A model generated the notes under the pieces. It was given only the letters and a program-made list of their open reading frames with translations, had not been told where the DNA came from and searched no databases. DNA of 64,000 nucleotides, from NCBI GenBank assembly GCA_947174785.1, contig CAMWKG010000002.1:81760-145759 (forward strand), written 5' to 3'. Below, one piece after another: positions 45,820 through 54,181 of the stretch (the stretch's first letter is position 1; the number at the start of each line of letters is the position of its first letter). This DNA is from an uncultured Mollicutes bacterium (GTDB taxonomy: Bacteria; Bacillota_I; Bacilli_A; Acholeplasmatales; Anaeroplasmataceae). A program made the translations under genes and the position numbers.

Positions 45820-46065
45820 AAATATTCCTTCTTTCTTTTTTAAAATATGTGTATAGATATAACCCTTTACTTCTCTATACTAGGATGAAAAGCATCCCAA
45901 GTTTTTACGCATAAACTATAAAAAATAATTGTTCTATTAATATAACCATAAACCTTTACGTAAAAGAGATAATCCAATAATGAACAAATCCTAAACTATA
46001 AACCTTATTCATCTACGATTTCCTATAAGCCGTTTCCACAAAGGTTTATACGCAGGGAAAAAACT
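45820..46065 (-). other. Non-coding 246-bp region with repeated ATAAACCTT motifs
   Basis: No gene is seen. ATAAACCTTT occurs at 45948-45957, ATAAACCTTA at 45998-46007, and the inverse AAAGGTTTAT at 46040-46049; TTTTTACGCATAAAC (45902 on) and TTTATACGCAGGG (46045 on) also echo each other. A short hairpin GGATG/CATCC lies near 45892. It may hold the yqeY leader, regulator sites or a small RNA; none is proven. Confidence 0.4.
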
Positions 46066-46551
46066 TTAAATTTCAATAAAATGTGTTAAATTTGCTCGGT
46101 CAATTGCAACTTGAAGCTTTGCAATCCTTGCATAGATTTCTTTTTGCTTCTCTTCTGCAATTTCTGGTTCATAAACACATTCAGTGTACTCTAGTACACC
46201 ATTTGCTGTAATACGACGAGTTATTTTCTCTCTTTCAGCAAGACGAGATACCTGATCATATTCCAAATTCAGCTGAGCTAAATATACCAATGCTTCTCCA
46301 ATGGTCATATCAAAGCCATCAACGATTGTAGTCGTATTTGCTATAGAAAGGACATGCTTGATTTTGCGAATTTGTTCATCAATCTTTTCAATTCCTTTTC
46401 TAGTAGCTTCATAATCATACTTTGAAGGTTGCTTAACTTCTCCCTCCTTGTATGATACAGTACTTCGATTATTTTCTGTATACAAAAGAATGTCCTTTTG
46501 TCTTTCCAATTCCTTTATATATTTCATTGCTTCTGAATTACAAACTTTCAT
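46066..46551 (-). CDS. Conserved hypothetical helical protein
   Basis: A 161-residue cytosolic protein, mainly charged amphipathic helices: an N-terminal CNSEAMKYIKELERQK helix, a YDYEATRKGIEKIDEQIRKIKH helix, the central VDGFDMTIGEALVYLAQL segment and a C-terminal helix ending in ATHFIEI-like residues. It resembles uncharacterised proteins of gut Firmicutes, perhaps distantly the DIP1984 group, but I do not recognise a function. GGAGG precedes the ATG. Own promoter upstream. Confidence 0.65.
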   Translation of the reverse strand: MKVCNSEAMKYIKELERQKDILLYTENNRSTVSYKEGEVKQPSKYDYEATRKGIEKIDEQIRKIKHVLSIANTTTIVDGFDMTIGEALVYLAQLNLEYDQVSRLAEREKITRRITANGVLEYTECVYEPEIAEEKQKEIYARIAKLQVAIDRANLTHFIEI

Positions 46552-46577
46552 TTTTCATTCCTCCTATGGTAATTTCA

Positions 46578-46606
46578 TTTTATCATAAAATAAAAAAATT
46601 GTTAAG
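46578..46606 (-). promoter_or_regulatory. Promoter for the conserved hypothetical gene
   Basis: TTAACA (46601-46606), 17 bases, TAAAAT (46578-46583) with TGA directly before it (extended -10), minus strand. Confidence 0.72.
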
Positions 46607-46623
46607 TCTATAATGAAATAAAA

Positions 46624-46650
46624 CAAAAAGGGGTGCTATGTAAGCATCCC
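46624..46650 (-). terminator. Terminator after spoVS
   Basis: GGGGTGCT (46630-46637) pairs with AGCATCCC (46643-46650) with one mismatch, then TTTTTG on the minus strand. Confidence 0.75.
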
Positions 46651-46658
46651 ATCTAATT

Positions 46659-46919
46659 TTATATTGCCTTTACAATAAGCTTGATAGCTGTCTTTTCTTC
46701 TCCATCAATTATGATGTCTGAAAATGCTGGTACAACGATTAAATCCTTTCCTGTAGGAGCAACATATCCTCTTGCAATAGCGATTGCCTTAATAGCTTGA
46801 TTGATTGCTCCAGCACCAATAGCCTGCACCTGAACTTGATTTTTAAATTTAAAGGAATTAGCCAAAGCCCCAGCTACACTACTAGGCTTTGATTTCGTAG
46901 ATACTTTTAATATTTCCAT
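46659..46919 (-). CDS. spoVS: Stage V sporulation protein S homologue
   Basis: An 86-residue Alba-like small protein with nearly the full canonical sequence: LKVSTKSKPSSVAGALA, QAIGAGAINQAIKAIAIARGY and VVPAFSDI. In Bacillus SpoVS affects sporulation and septation and probably binds nucleic acid, but it also occurs in non-sporulating bacteria, so it does not prove sporulation here. It follows ymdB, as in Bacillus. AAAGGAG stands nine bases before the ATG. Confidence 0.95.
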   Translation of the reverse strand: MEILKVSTKSKPSSVAGALANSFKFKNQVQVQAIGAGAINQAIKAIAIARGYVAPTGKDLIVVPAFSDIIIDGEEKTAIKLIVKAI

Positions 46920-46972
46920 AAAAAAATACTCCTTTCTAGCTAAGCATATGTAAAAAAGGAGTAAATAATGCC

Positions 46973-47743
46973 TTAAAGAATAGGAGCATCTATTATTTTT
47001 TTAAAATTTTCTATTTTGTTTTCTTTGCCTAAATCTAATATAACACCATTTAATATATACGTTGTGTCTTCAGAAACCTTTGCTGCTTCATAAATACCTG
47101 TTTTAAATCGTTCAATAATACCATCCACATCACTACCTAAAACAGAATACTTAGGTCCACACATTCCCATATCTGTAATATAACAGGTATTATTAAATAC
47201 TTCTGCATCATCTGTTTTAATGTGCGTATGAGATCCTACTATTGCATCAACCTTGCCAGCGAAATTATAAAAGAAGGCTTTTTTCTCACTCGTTGCTTCA
47301 CCATGAAAATCGACAATAATTTTATCTGCCTTAATCTTAGGAAGCATACCTTCTAATGTTTTAAAAGGACAATTTAATGGAGTATTCATATAGACTCTGC
47401 CTAAAAGATTGATAAGAGCTATAGTCTCTTGATTATACTGAATATATAAGACATCTTTTCCCAAAGTGGTAGCTAGATTTGCAGGTCTTGCAATTGTAGC
47501 TTCATCTAAGTATTCTTTAATTTCAGACTTAGAGAAGGTGTGGTTTCCCATAGTCATACCGGCTATTCCTAGACTTTTTAATTCTTTATAATGTATATAG
47601 CCTAAGCCTTTTCCTTTAGTCACATTTTCTGCATTACAAAGCACCATATGAATATGATATTCTTTTTTTATTTGCTCAAGATTTTTTTTCAATATGGAAA
47701 TCGTCTTTTCTCCAACGATATCTCCTAAATAAAGAATTCTCAT
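46973..47743 (-). CDS. ymdB: YmdB-family metallophosphoesterase (2',3'-cyclic nucleotide phosphodiesterase)
   Basis: A 256-residue calcineurin-like phosphoesterase. Metal-binding motifs: D in YLGDIVGE, E39-N40 in NAENVTKGKGL, GNHTF, DFHGEATSEK and the GSHTHI motif. Bacillus YmdB hydrolyses cyclic nucleotides and influences motile versus biofilm expression and RNase Y-related decay. The ATG at 47741-47743 follows AAAGG and gives MRILYLGDIVGE; earlier codons lie in the rny terminator. Between rny and spoVS, as in Bacillus. Confidence 0.93.
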   Translation of the reverse strand: MRILYLGDIVGEKTISILKKNLEQIKKEYHIHMVLCNAENVTKGKGLGYIHYKELKSLGIAGMTMGNHTFSKSEIKEYLDEATIARPANLATTLGKDVLYIQYNQETIALINLLGRVYMNTPLNCPFKTLEGMLPKIKADKIIVDFHGEATSEKKAFFYNFAGKVDAIVGSHTHIKTDDAEVFNNTCYITDMGMCGPKYSVLGSDVDGIIERFKTGIYEAAKVSEDTTYILNGVILDLGKENKIENFKKIIDAPIL

Positions 47744-47757
47744 AAAATCAACCTTTC

Positions 47758-47789
47758 TTGAAAAAATAGGGATGAAAATCATCCCTATT
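47758..47789 (-). terminator. Terminator between rny and ymdB
   Basis: AATAGGGATG (47765-47774), loop AAAAT, CATCCCTATT (47780-47789), then TTTT on the minus strand. No promoter is obvious behind it, so ymdB-spoVS may depend on read-through. Confidence 0.85.
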
Positions 47790-47794
47790 CCTTA

Positions 47795-49390
47795 TTATTT
47801 TGCAACATCTACTGCACGAGTTTCACGAATAACTGTAACCTTAATTGTTCCTGGATAAGAAAGCTTATTTTCTATTTCTTCCTTAATTTGACGAGCAATG
47901 GAAATGGTTGATAAATCATCTACTTCCTCAGGATTTACAATGACACGAACCTCACGACCAGCTTGAATAGCAAAGGATGAGGATACACCCTTAACACCAT
48001 TAGAAATTGCCTCTAGGCTTTCTAGACGTTTAGCATAATTTTCTAAAGAGTCACTTCTAGCACCAGGTCTAGCAGATGATAAAGCATCCGCAGCAGCAAC
48101 AAGTACAGCAATAATTGTTCTTGGTGCAACATCCTCATGATGAGATGCAATAGCATCAATTACCTCTTTAGGCTCATGATACTTCTTTGCAAGTTCTACA
48201 CCTATATCTACGTGTGAACCCTCAATTTCATGGTCAACGGATTTACCTATATCATGTAATAAGCCTGCACGACGTGCAATGACCTCATTTTCTCCAATTT
48301 CGCTAGCAAGCTTTCCTGCTATCATCGCAGTCTCTAAGGAATGCATCAATACATTCTGACCATAGCTTGTACGATAATTTAAACGACCAATCAAACGAAC
48401 TAAATCTGGATGAATTTTACCAATACCAGCTTTAAATACTGCTTCCTCGCCCTTTTCACGAATAGCCATTTCTACTTCACCACGGCAACGCTCAACAACC
48501 TCTTCAATACGTGCTGGATGAATACGACCATCCCCAACTAATATTTCCAAAGAGCGCTTTGCAATTTCTCTACGAACTGGGTCAAAACCTGATAATACGA
48601 CTGCTTCAGGCGTATCATCAATAATCAAATCTACACCTGTTAAAGATTCCAAAGTTCTTATATTACGACCTTCACGACCAATAATACGTCCCTTCATTTC
48701 TTCAACTGGTAATGATACGGTGGAAACAGTAGTTTCTCCAGCTGTTTCACCAGCATACTTTTGAATAGCTAAAGCTAAAATGTTTTTAGCCTTACTCTTA
48801 ACCTCTAAACGGGCTTTTTCTTCTTCCTCTTTAATATAGGTTGCAATTTCTGTGCTCATTTCTTCATGAACACGATCCATAATGATTGTTCTTGCTTCCT
48901 CTTTAGTTAAAGCAGCAATTTCAATCAGCTTTTGTTCTTGTTGCTTCAAAATAGCTTCAACCTTATTATTTTGTTGTTCTAATTCATTTTTCTTTTCATC
49001 AATCTTATTTTCTTTAGCATTCAACATTTCTTCACGGCGATCTAAATTGATAGAACGGCGATCTAAAGTGTCCTCTCTTTGATTTAGCTTATTTTCCAAA
49101 TCAACGACAGCACTTCTTCTTTCTTTAATGTCTCTATCCGCATCAGCCTTCATACTTGCGATTTCTTGCTTTGCCTCTGCCAAAGCTTCTTTTTTCTTCT
49201 TTTCGGCATCAGTTTCTGCCATCGCAATAATTTTTTCAGCCTCATTCTTTGTACGTGAAAATGATTTTTCATGCATTTTAACACGTATAAAATAACCTGC
49301 CACTAATCCAATAATTAATCCGAAGATTAAACACAAAACAATAAGAAGAATCCAAATTGAGGTACTTAAACTTAAAATAGTTAAACTCAT
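47795..49390 (-). CDS. rny: Ribonuclease Y
   Basis: The main endoribonuclease starting mRNA decay in Bacillus-type bacteria. 531 residues: membrane anchor at ~10-32, a long Glu/Lys/Arg coiled coil (~35-190), a KH domain with [15 protein letters not shown], and an HD domain with [10 protein letters not shown] and LLHDIGK. The N-terminal anchor places it at the inner face of the membrane. AAGGGGG precedes the ATG. Divergent from the Trp-repeat gene and driven by a good promoter. Confidence 0.97.
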   Translation of the reverse strand: MSLTILSLSTSIWILLIVLCLIFGLIIGLVAGYFIRVKMHEKSFSRTKNEAEKIIAMAETDAEKKKKEALAEAKQEIASMKADADRDIKERRSAVVDLENKLNQREDTLDRRSINLDRREEMLNAKENKIDEKKNELEQQNNKVEAILKQQEQKLIEIAALTKEEARTIIMDRVHEEMSTEIATYIKEEEEKARLEVKSKAKNILALAIQKYAGETAGETTVSTVSLPVEEMKGRIIGREGRNIRTLESLTGVDLIIDDTPEAVVLSGFDPVRREIAKRSLEILVGDGRIHPARIEEVVERCRGEVEMAIREKGEEAVFKAGIGKIHPDLVRLIGRLNYRTSYGQNVLMHSLETAMIAGKLASEIGENEVIARRAGLLHDIGKSVDHEIEGSHVDIGVELAKKYHEPKEVIDAIASHHEDVAPRTIIAVLVAAADALSSARPGARSDSLENYAKRLESLEAISNGVKGVSSSFAIQAGREVRVIVNPEEVDDLSTISIARQIKEEIENKLSYPGTIKVTVIRETRAVDVAK

Positions 49391-49436
49391 AATGTTTCCC
49401 CCTTGTTGATATTAATTTCACTTGAAACCATATTTT

Positions 49437-49465
49437 ATTATACCCATTTTACCACTTTAAGTCAA
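49437..49465 (-). promoter_or_regulatory. Promoter for rny
   Basis: TTGACT (49460-49465), 17 bases, TATAAT (49437-49442) on the minus strand. The spacer also holds GTGGTAAAAT, a possible second -10. Confidence 0.85.
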
Positions 49466-49537
49466 TCAAAAACCCTTTTTAAATGCTAAATATGACAAAA
49501 TAGGTATGAAATATCAAAAAAAATATCATAATTATTA

Positions 49538-49566
49538 GTGAAATTCTAAAAAGAATTTGTTATAAT
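49538..49566 (+). promoter_or_regulatory. Promoter with palindromic spacer for the Trp-repeat gene
   Basis: GTGAAA (49538-49543), 17 bases, TATAAT (49561-49566), with TGT before the -10. The spacer carries the perfect inverted repeat AAATTCT-AAAA-AGAATTT (49541-49558), which could be an operator. Confidence 0.7.
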
Positions 49567-49594
49567 AGAAGAAATCATATGAGGTGAAGTATAT

Positions 49595-50953
49595 ATGAAA
49601 GAGAATAAAAGCAAAAAATTCCATTTCCATTTACCGAAATTAACACCACTCAATTTAATATTGATGATATTAATTCCAATCGTTTTGTTTATAATCATAG
49701 CAATCCCGATTGTATATGTAAATGAATACAATGCGAATAAGGTGAATCTTTTTGCAAGTGATTTAGAGAAGGTAGACAAAAAGGAAATAGTTTACGGAAA
49801 TAAAAATACAAAGATGGATTTTGATTTTGTACTATATTGTACAAATTATGATAATGCTTCTGGTACAATCAAATTTCAAGCATTTGCGTATGAAAATAAA
49901 GATACAAGAAATGTTATCAATTTAGCAAATAAAATTAAAGTACGTTTAGGAATGTATAGTGACTGGATTAAGGTTGAGCAAACCTCTTCTTCTTATGAGA
50001 AATATATTGGTACTGGGCCTAGAACTGCAAAGGAACAAAGTAGAAGCCGTTTTGATTTCACAATCTACAATATTCCAAAGCTTCCTAAAAAAGGTAAATT
50101 ACCATTTGTCAATATCACTTCTATCCCAGTTTATGCTTATATTACCTATACAACAACAATTAATGGTACTGAATCAAATAAAAAATTTATATTAAAATAT
50201 AATTATAGTGATTATGTAATTGAGTCTAAGACGATTGAAGATCATCGTGAAAAGGAATTAAACGTTTCTTCTACAAATATTCAGTGGAAATATAAAAATG
50301 ATATAACATGGACAAATTCTATCAATGTGGATGATTTAATTGGAATTGAAGTTAGAAATCAAATAGTTGATGTTAAAAATGAAGATGGGGAAACGAAACA
50401 AGTTGGGTACATCCAGTGGAAACGTAAATGTGATACAGAATGGACTAATTTAAAAGCATTCACTGAGCTAACAGGCTATGCAGAAGGAAAGGTTCCAGAA
50501 GTAAAAGTAGAAAGTGGCTATATCCGTTGGCGTTTTGAAGAGGGTGCTACATGGAATTTAATTACAAGTACTTCAAGCTTAAAGGATATTGAAGTCAAAG
50601 CCGATAAAGACTCTCCTTATATTCTGTGGAGACGTAAAAATCAAGAAGAATATACCAGATTAATAGCTTTTGAAGATTTACCAGGCTATACCTCTGATAA
50701 AGTCGTAGAAGCACGTGTTAGCGGTAGTAATGTTCAATGGAGATTTACAACAACTTCCACTTGGACTACTTTACAAACTGTAGATTCTCTTATAGGAATC
50801 CGTGTTCAATTCGATGAAAATAGAAATGTTCTATGGAAATGTGTTGATGATACAGAATGGAAAAACCTATTCATCAATGGTGTTCAAGCTACAGAAGCAA
50901 ATCTTGATACTAGTGCTATTAAATATGGTCCTACTGCAGGTGGAATTGAATAA
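49595..50953 (+). CDS. Membrane-anchored protein with six alternating Trp-rich repeats
   Basis: 452 residues. A Lys/His-rich cytoplasmic N-terminus (1-18), one membrane helix (~20-42), an extracytoplasmic beta-rich domain (~50-220), and six tandem repeats centred on W231, W275, W312, W345, W382 and W414. Repeats 1, 3 and 5 share the form (I/V)(Q/R)W(K/R)(Y/F)...L(I/K)(G/D)I; 2, 4 and 6 share (I/V)xW(K/R)...(E)(W/Y)(T/K)xL, with LTGYAEGKV or LPGYTSDKV in two of them. Such W-repeats occur in surface proteins of gut Firmicutes; the ligand is unknown. GAGGTGA precedes the ATG. A single-gene unit. Confidence 0.8.
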   Translation: MKENKSKKFHFHLPKLTPLNLILMILIPIVLFIIIAIPIVYVNEYNANKVNLFASDLEKVDKKEIVYGNKNTKMDFDFVLYCTNYDNASGTIKFQAFAYENKDTRNVINLANKIKVRLGMYSDWIKVEQTSSSYEKYIGTGPRTAKEQSRSRFDFTIYNIPKLPKKGKLPFVNITSIPVYAYITYTTTINGTESNKKFILKYNYSDYVIESKTIEDHREKELNVSSTNIQWKYKNDITWTNSINVDDLIGIEVRNQIVDVKNEDGETKQVGYIQWKRKCDTEWTNLKAFTELTGYAEGKVPEVKVESGYIRWRFEEGATWNLITSTSSLKDIEVKADKDSPYILWRRKNQEEYTRLIAFEDLPGYTSDKVVEARVSGSNVQWRFTTTSTWTTLQTVDSLIGIRVQFDENRNVLWKCVDDTEWKNLFINGVQATEANLDTSAIKYGPTAGGIE

Positions 50954-50954
50954 A

Positions 50955-50996
50955 AACAAAAAAGGTGATGCTTACATTCAAGCATCACTTTTCTTT
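50955..50996. terminator. Bidirectional terminator between converging genes
   Basis: AAAGGTGATGCTT pairs with AAGCATCACTTTT (50961-50973 with 50980-50992) and has T-rich flanks on both strands. Confidence 0.88.
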
Positions 50997-51490
50997 TATT
51001 CAAATTTACAATTTGCTAAAATTTTAGTTGGGAAAAACTCACCAAGCTCTAAACCTATTATAAAGGACTTCTTCAAGGATAAGTTATACTGTTTAAGAAT
51101 TTCTATTCCATCTTCTTCTTTCCCACAATACAAGGTAATATGAGGCATCCAAGGAAAACCATCAGAATAATTCCCTTCAAAAGACTGGTGAAGAAATTGA
51201 AGTTCTTCTGTTATTCTAGGTTGTGCAAAAATAACCTGATGATTAAAATGTCCTAGACCAAGAAGCTCTATCATGCTAGGCTTACTCAGCTTTTGAATTT
51301 TGGCCATCCTTTCAAGTAATTCCTCTTTTTTATCTAATGGAAAGCTCCCTAAAGAGATATGAAAAGGTATTCCCATAGTCTGTGTACCATTTGGATAGTT
51401 CTTTAATATTTCGTTTTGTAATTTGGTTAAATACTGCTGACTTTCTTCATCTAATACAGCATAGATTGTTAAAAACTTTTCCTGTTTCAT
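50996..51490 (-). CDS. 2H phosphoesterase (2'-5' RNA ligase-like)
   Basis: A 164-residue protein with the two HxS/T motifs of the 2H superfamily: H44 in FHISLG and H117 in PHITLY, in the usual two-lobed arrangement. Members act on 2',3'-cyclic phosphates of RNA or on ADP-ribose cyclic phosphate; the exact substrate is not evident. AGGGAGG precedes the ATG. It stands alone, divergent from a small unknown gene. Confidence 0.82.
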   Translation of the reverse strand: MKQEKFLTIYAVLDEESQQYLTKLQNEILKNYPNGTQTMGIPFHISLGSFPLDKKEELLERMAKIQKLSKPSMIELLGLGHFNHQVIFAQPRITEELQFLHQSFEGNYSDGFPWMPHITLYCGKEEDGIEILKQYNLSLKKSFIIGLELGEFFPTKILANCKFE

Positions 51491-51519
51491 AAATCCTCCC
51501 TAGCATTATAATTTTTAAA

Positions 51520-51548
51520 ATTATATCATATTTCCTTTTTGTTTACAA
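51520..51548 (-). promoter_or_regulatory. Promoter for the 2H phosphoesterase gene
   Basis: TTGTAA (51543-51548), 17 bases, TATAAT (51520-51525) on the minus strand; a second TATAAT lies 15 bases further on. Confidence 0.72.
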
Positions 51549-51559
51549 GAAAGAAAAAC

Positions 51560-51588
51560 TTGAAAAAAATTCATAAATTTGCTATAGT
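51560..51588 (+). promoter_or_regulatory. Promoter for the plus-strand unknown gene
   Basis: TTGAAA (51560-51565), 17 bases, TATAGT (51583-51588), with TGC before the -10 (extended). Confidence 0.75.
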
Positions 51589-51613
51589 AGTATTGTTATG
51601 GAGGTACAATCAT

Positions 51614-52093
51614 ATGAAAATTGATTATCAAAAAACAATAGACGCTTTAAAAGAAGCTGGTTTAATTCAACCTGATGATTTATATGCAGTTTGTTTATTT
51701 TATACAGAAAGTACAAACAATGGCGTAACCACTACATATATTACATCTAAAACAGATTACATTATGGTAGCAAATAAAACTGAAGTAAAATTATTAGATA
51801 TTGATAAGAAAACAGGAGAATATCTAGATAATTTTATTACTTTTAAAAAGGATGAACTTGTTTTTAAAAAGAAAAACAAAAATTGGATTTATGCATCAAG
51901 AGGAATTTTTGGTGGAAAATATATCGGTATCCGTGCTGACTATATTGGAGATTTTGCTCATTCCTATTTACTTCCTAAAAAGCATCATAACTATGAACAA
52001 AAACAAGCCACTATACATCTATATAATTTAATAAAAGAGGTTTATAATGAACACCTCAAGCTTCAAAAAAAGCTTTATAAGGAAAGCAAATAA
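51614..52093 (+). CDS. Uncharacterised cytosolic protein
   Basis: A 159-residue soluble protein with no family I can name. An N-terminal helix (MKIDYQKTIDALKEAG) is followed by beta-strand patterns (DLYAVCLFYTES, TTTYITSKTDYIMVANK, EVKLLDID) reminiscent of a PH-like or small-barrel fold, then a Lys-rich C-terminal helix. GGAGG stands nine bases before the ATG at 51614; the open frame extends upstream only through the promoter. Single-gene unit with promoter and terminator. Confidence 0.65.
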   Translation: MKIDYQKTIDALKEAGLIQPDDLYAVCLFYTESTNNGVTTTYITSKTDYIMVANKTEVKLLDIDKKTGEYLDNFITFKKDELVFKKKNKNWIYASRGIFGGKYIGIRADYIGDFAHSYLLPKKHHNYEQKQATIHLYNLIKEVYNEHLKLQKKLYKESK

Positions 52094-52099
52094 AAGCTT

Positions 52100-52140
52100 A
52101 AAAAAACTACCTAACCGATTTGGCTAGGTAGTTTTTCTTA
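52100..52140. terminator. Bidirectional terminator
   Basis: AAAAACTACCTA (52102-52113) pairs with TAGGTAGTTTTT (52125-52136), with a short CC/GG inner stem; it ends the plus-strand unknown gene and can serve the converging small gene. Confidence 0.88.
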
Positions 52141-52356
52141 TAGACTAAATTTCTTAGACTTACTATCACCTTTAAAAGTAACTTCTAACTCATTTACAGC
52201 ACTGCGTAGAGTTTTTAAAATCTTGTCTACATCATGAACATCATAATCATAATTACTTGTGTTTGCAAGATTGCCAATTAAGGATATCTGCTTTAAAGCA
52301 TTGTTTGTACGAGCTTCTGCAAGTCTTGTGAATTTCTCTCTTTTTGTTTCTTCCAT
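52138..52356 (-). CDS. Small conserved hypothetical protein
   Basis: A 72-residue, charged, mostly helical protein (MEETKREKFTRLAEARTN..., then a second helix IGNLANTSNYDYD...). Short proteins with this same opening occur widely in Clostridia and Bacilli, to my memory, and are without known function. Promoter, AAGGAAGG and terminator are in place, so it is a genuine gene. Confidence 0.7.
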   Translation of the reverse strand: MEETKREKFTRLAEARTNNALKQISLIGNLANTSNYDYDVHDVDKILKTLRSAVNELEVTFKGDSKSKKFSL

Positions 52357-52380
52357 TTCTAAGAACCTTCCTTCACTATA

Positions 52381-52408
52381 ATTTTACAATATATTGCAAA
52401 AATGTCAA
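52381..52408 (-). promoter_or_regulatory. Promoter for the 72-residue protein gene
   Basis: TTGACA (52403-52408), 16 bases, TAAAAT (52381-52386) on the minus strand. Confidence 0.8.
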
Positions 52409-52423
52409 TCATATTTTAAAAAT

Positions 52424-54181
52424 TTAAGTAAGCTTATAGTTTTTAGCTTGAGAGGTAAAGAGCTTATAGTATAAGCTATCTTTTTCCTTCATTAAGTTAT
52501 TATGAGAATCAAAATGAGATACCTTGCCATTTTCTAATACCAATACTTTATCACAAAATATAGAAGATGACATTCTATGGGATATATAAATTGCTGTTTT
52601 ATGTAATACCATTTTATTAAAATTCTCGTAAATTTCTGCTTCTGCAAGTGGGTCTAATGCGCTTGTAGGTTCATCTAGGATTAATAAGTCTGCTTGTTTA
52701 GCTAAAGCTCTGGCAATGGCAATTTTCTGTTTTTGCCCTCCAGACATATCTATTCCACCATCCTCATAATTTCTAGAAAGGACAGATTCATACTTGTTAG
52801 GTAATCCCTCTATTGATTCTTTAATTCCCACTTCTTCACAAATAGCTTCTAAGGATTCTTCGTCTATTTGAGGATGAATGTTTTCTCTTATAGAATAGGC
52901 AAACAATTTGTAATCCTGGAAAACAGCACTGATAGCTTTAATATACTGATCCTTTTGATAATTTTGGATAGGTATGCCATTGATTCTAATTTCTCCTTGT
53001 GTAACAGAATAAAGCCTACAGATGAGCTTGACAATCGTTGTTTTACCTGCACCATTTAATCCAACAACAGAAATCTTTTCTCCTTTCTTGATTTCAAAGG
53101 AAACATCTTCTAATACATAGTTTTCTGTTTTAGGATATTTAAAGAAAACATGGTCAAAACAAATAGTCTCTAAGCTTTCTAATACTTCCTTTCCGTCCTC
53201 TTCCTCAGTTGGAATCTCCATCAGCTCTACTAAAGGAGTAATATATTCAATTGATCGAATATACCCTGCACTTGATTCAATGATTGCTGTAACACAATCA
53301 GAAAAATTGATTGCTGAGGAAATGGTTAGTGTAAAGCTTGAAATTGGCAAATGCTTAACTAAGGTTTTAATTCCAACCATACTATATATGATTGCCATTT
53401 GAACATAACGTAAGGTAGACATCAAGGAATCATACATTTTCATTTTCAGATTAGACTTTCTAAAGTTTTTGGCTATCTGAATAGAAAATGAATTCAGGTT
53501 CTTTTCTAAAAGTCCACCAATACTATATAATCTAAAATCCTTACACTGCGTTGTACTCATTAAGGTATTGAGATAGTATCCATATTTAAAGTTAATTGGT
53601 AAAAGCTCCTTATAAAATTTCATATGTGATTTCATCATAATATAAACAATGAAAACATTGAATAAAATACCAACAACTAATATTATGACTAACATCCAAT
53701 CAAATGTGATAATAATAGATATAAGTCCAATTATAGATATTATACTCGAAAGTATTCTTGTTCCACAGCTCATTAATGAATATAAGGCACCCATATTATT
53801 TACTCCCATTTCAGCATTTTTCTTGAGCTCTAAGTAATAAGGATCCTCCAAATATTGAAACGGTAATTCCATTATTTTTTTAGATACAACCAAATCTATA
53901 GCTTCACTCATTTTAGATTGATGAACATCCAATAGACGTTGTGCAAACTGATTGAGTAAGCCTAAAATCACTTCTACTCCAACAAGAGCTAACCCCATAT
54001 AGATTGCATTAATATAGATTCCCTTTTCCAATTGTCCTATAAGCAAGGATAGTGTGTACGCTCCAAATAGTGTCATTAAGGAAGTGATTATTATCTGAAA
54101 GAGTAATACAAAGAAATATGCTTTATGCGCCTTGAAAGAAATCCTTAGAAATTTCAAAAGAATATGCTTAGGCTTCTTCAT
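52424..54181 (-). CDS. ABC exporter, half-transporter (second of heterodimeric pair)
   Basis: A 585-residue type I (subfamily B) exporter: six membrane helices in ~1-310 and a C-terminal ATPase with Walker A GLNGAGKTT, Q-loop in AVFQDYKLFAY, signature MSGGQKQK, Walker B LLILDEPTSALD and switch His in YISHRMSS. The ATG at 54179-54181 is eight bases after GGAGG; an ATG two codons earlier is too close. The start overlaps the upstream half-transporter by 14 bases, so the two are probably co-translated partners. Substrate unknown. I see no terminator after it. Confidence 0.88.
   Translation of the reverse strand: MKKPKHILLKFLRISFKAHKAYFFVLLFQIIITSLMTLFGAYTLSLLIGQLEKGIYINAIYMGLALVGVEVILGLLNQFAQRLLDVHQSKMSEAIDLVVSKKIMELPFQYLEDPYYLELKKNAEMGVNNMGALYSLMSCGTRILSSIISIIGLISIIITFDWMLVIILVVGILFNVFIVYIMMKSHMKFYKELLPINFKYGYYLNTLMSTTQCKDFRLYSIGGLLEKNLNSFSIQIAKNFRKSNLKMKMYDSLMSTLRYVQMAIIYSMVGIKTLVKHLPISSFTLTISSAINFSDCVTAIIESSAGYIRSIEYITPLVELMEIPTEEEDGKEVLESLETICFDHVFFKYPKTENYVLEDVSFEIKKGEKISVVGLNGAGKTTIVKLICRLYSVTQGEIRINGIPIQNYQKDQYIKAISAVFQDYKLFAYSIRENIHPQIDEESLEAICEEVGIKESIEGLPNKYESVLSRNYEDGGIDMSGGQKQKIAIARALAKQADLLILDEPTSALDPLAEAEIYENFNKMVLHKTAIYISHRMSSSIFCDKVLVLENGKVSHFDSHNNLMKEKDSLYYKLFTSQAKNYKLT

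Noticed and set aside
45820..46065. Riboswitch or 6S-like RNA upstream of yqeY
   Set aside because: I could not fold it into any known class; kept only as an unexplained region.
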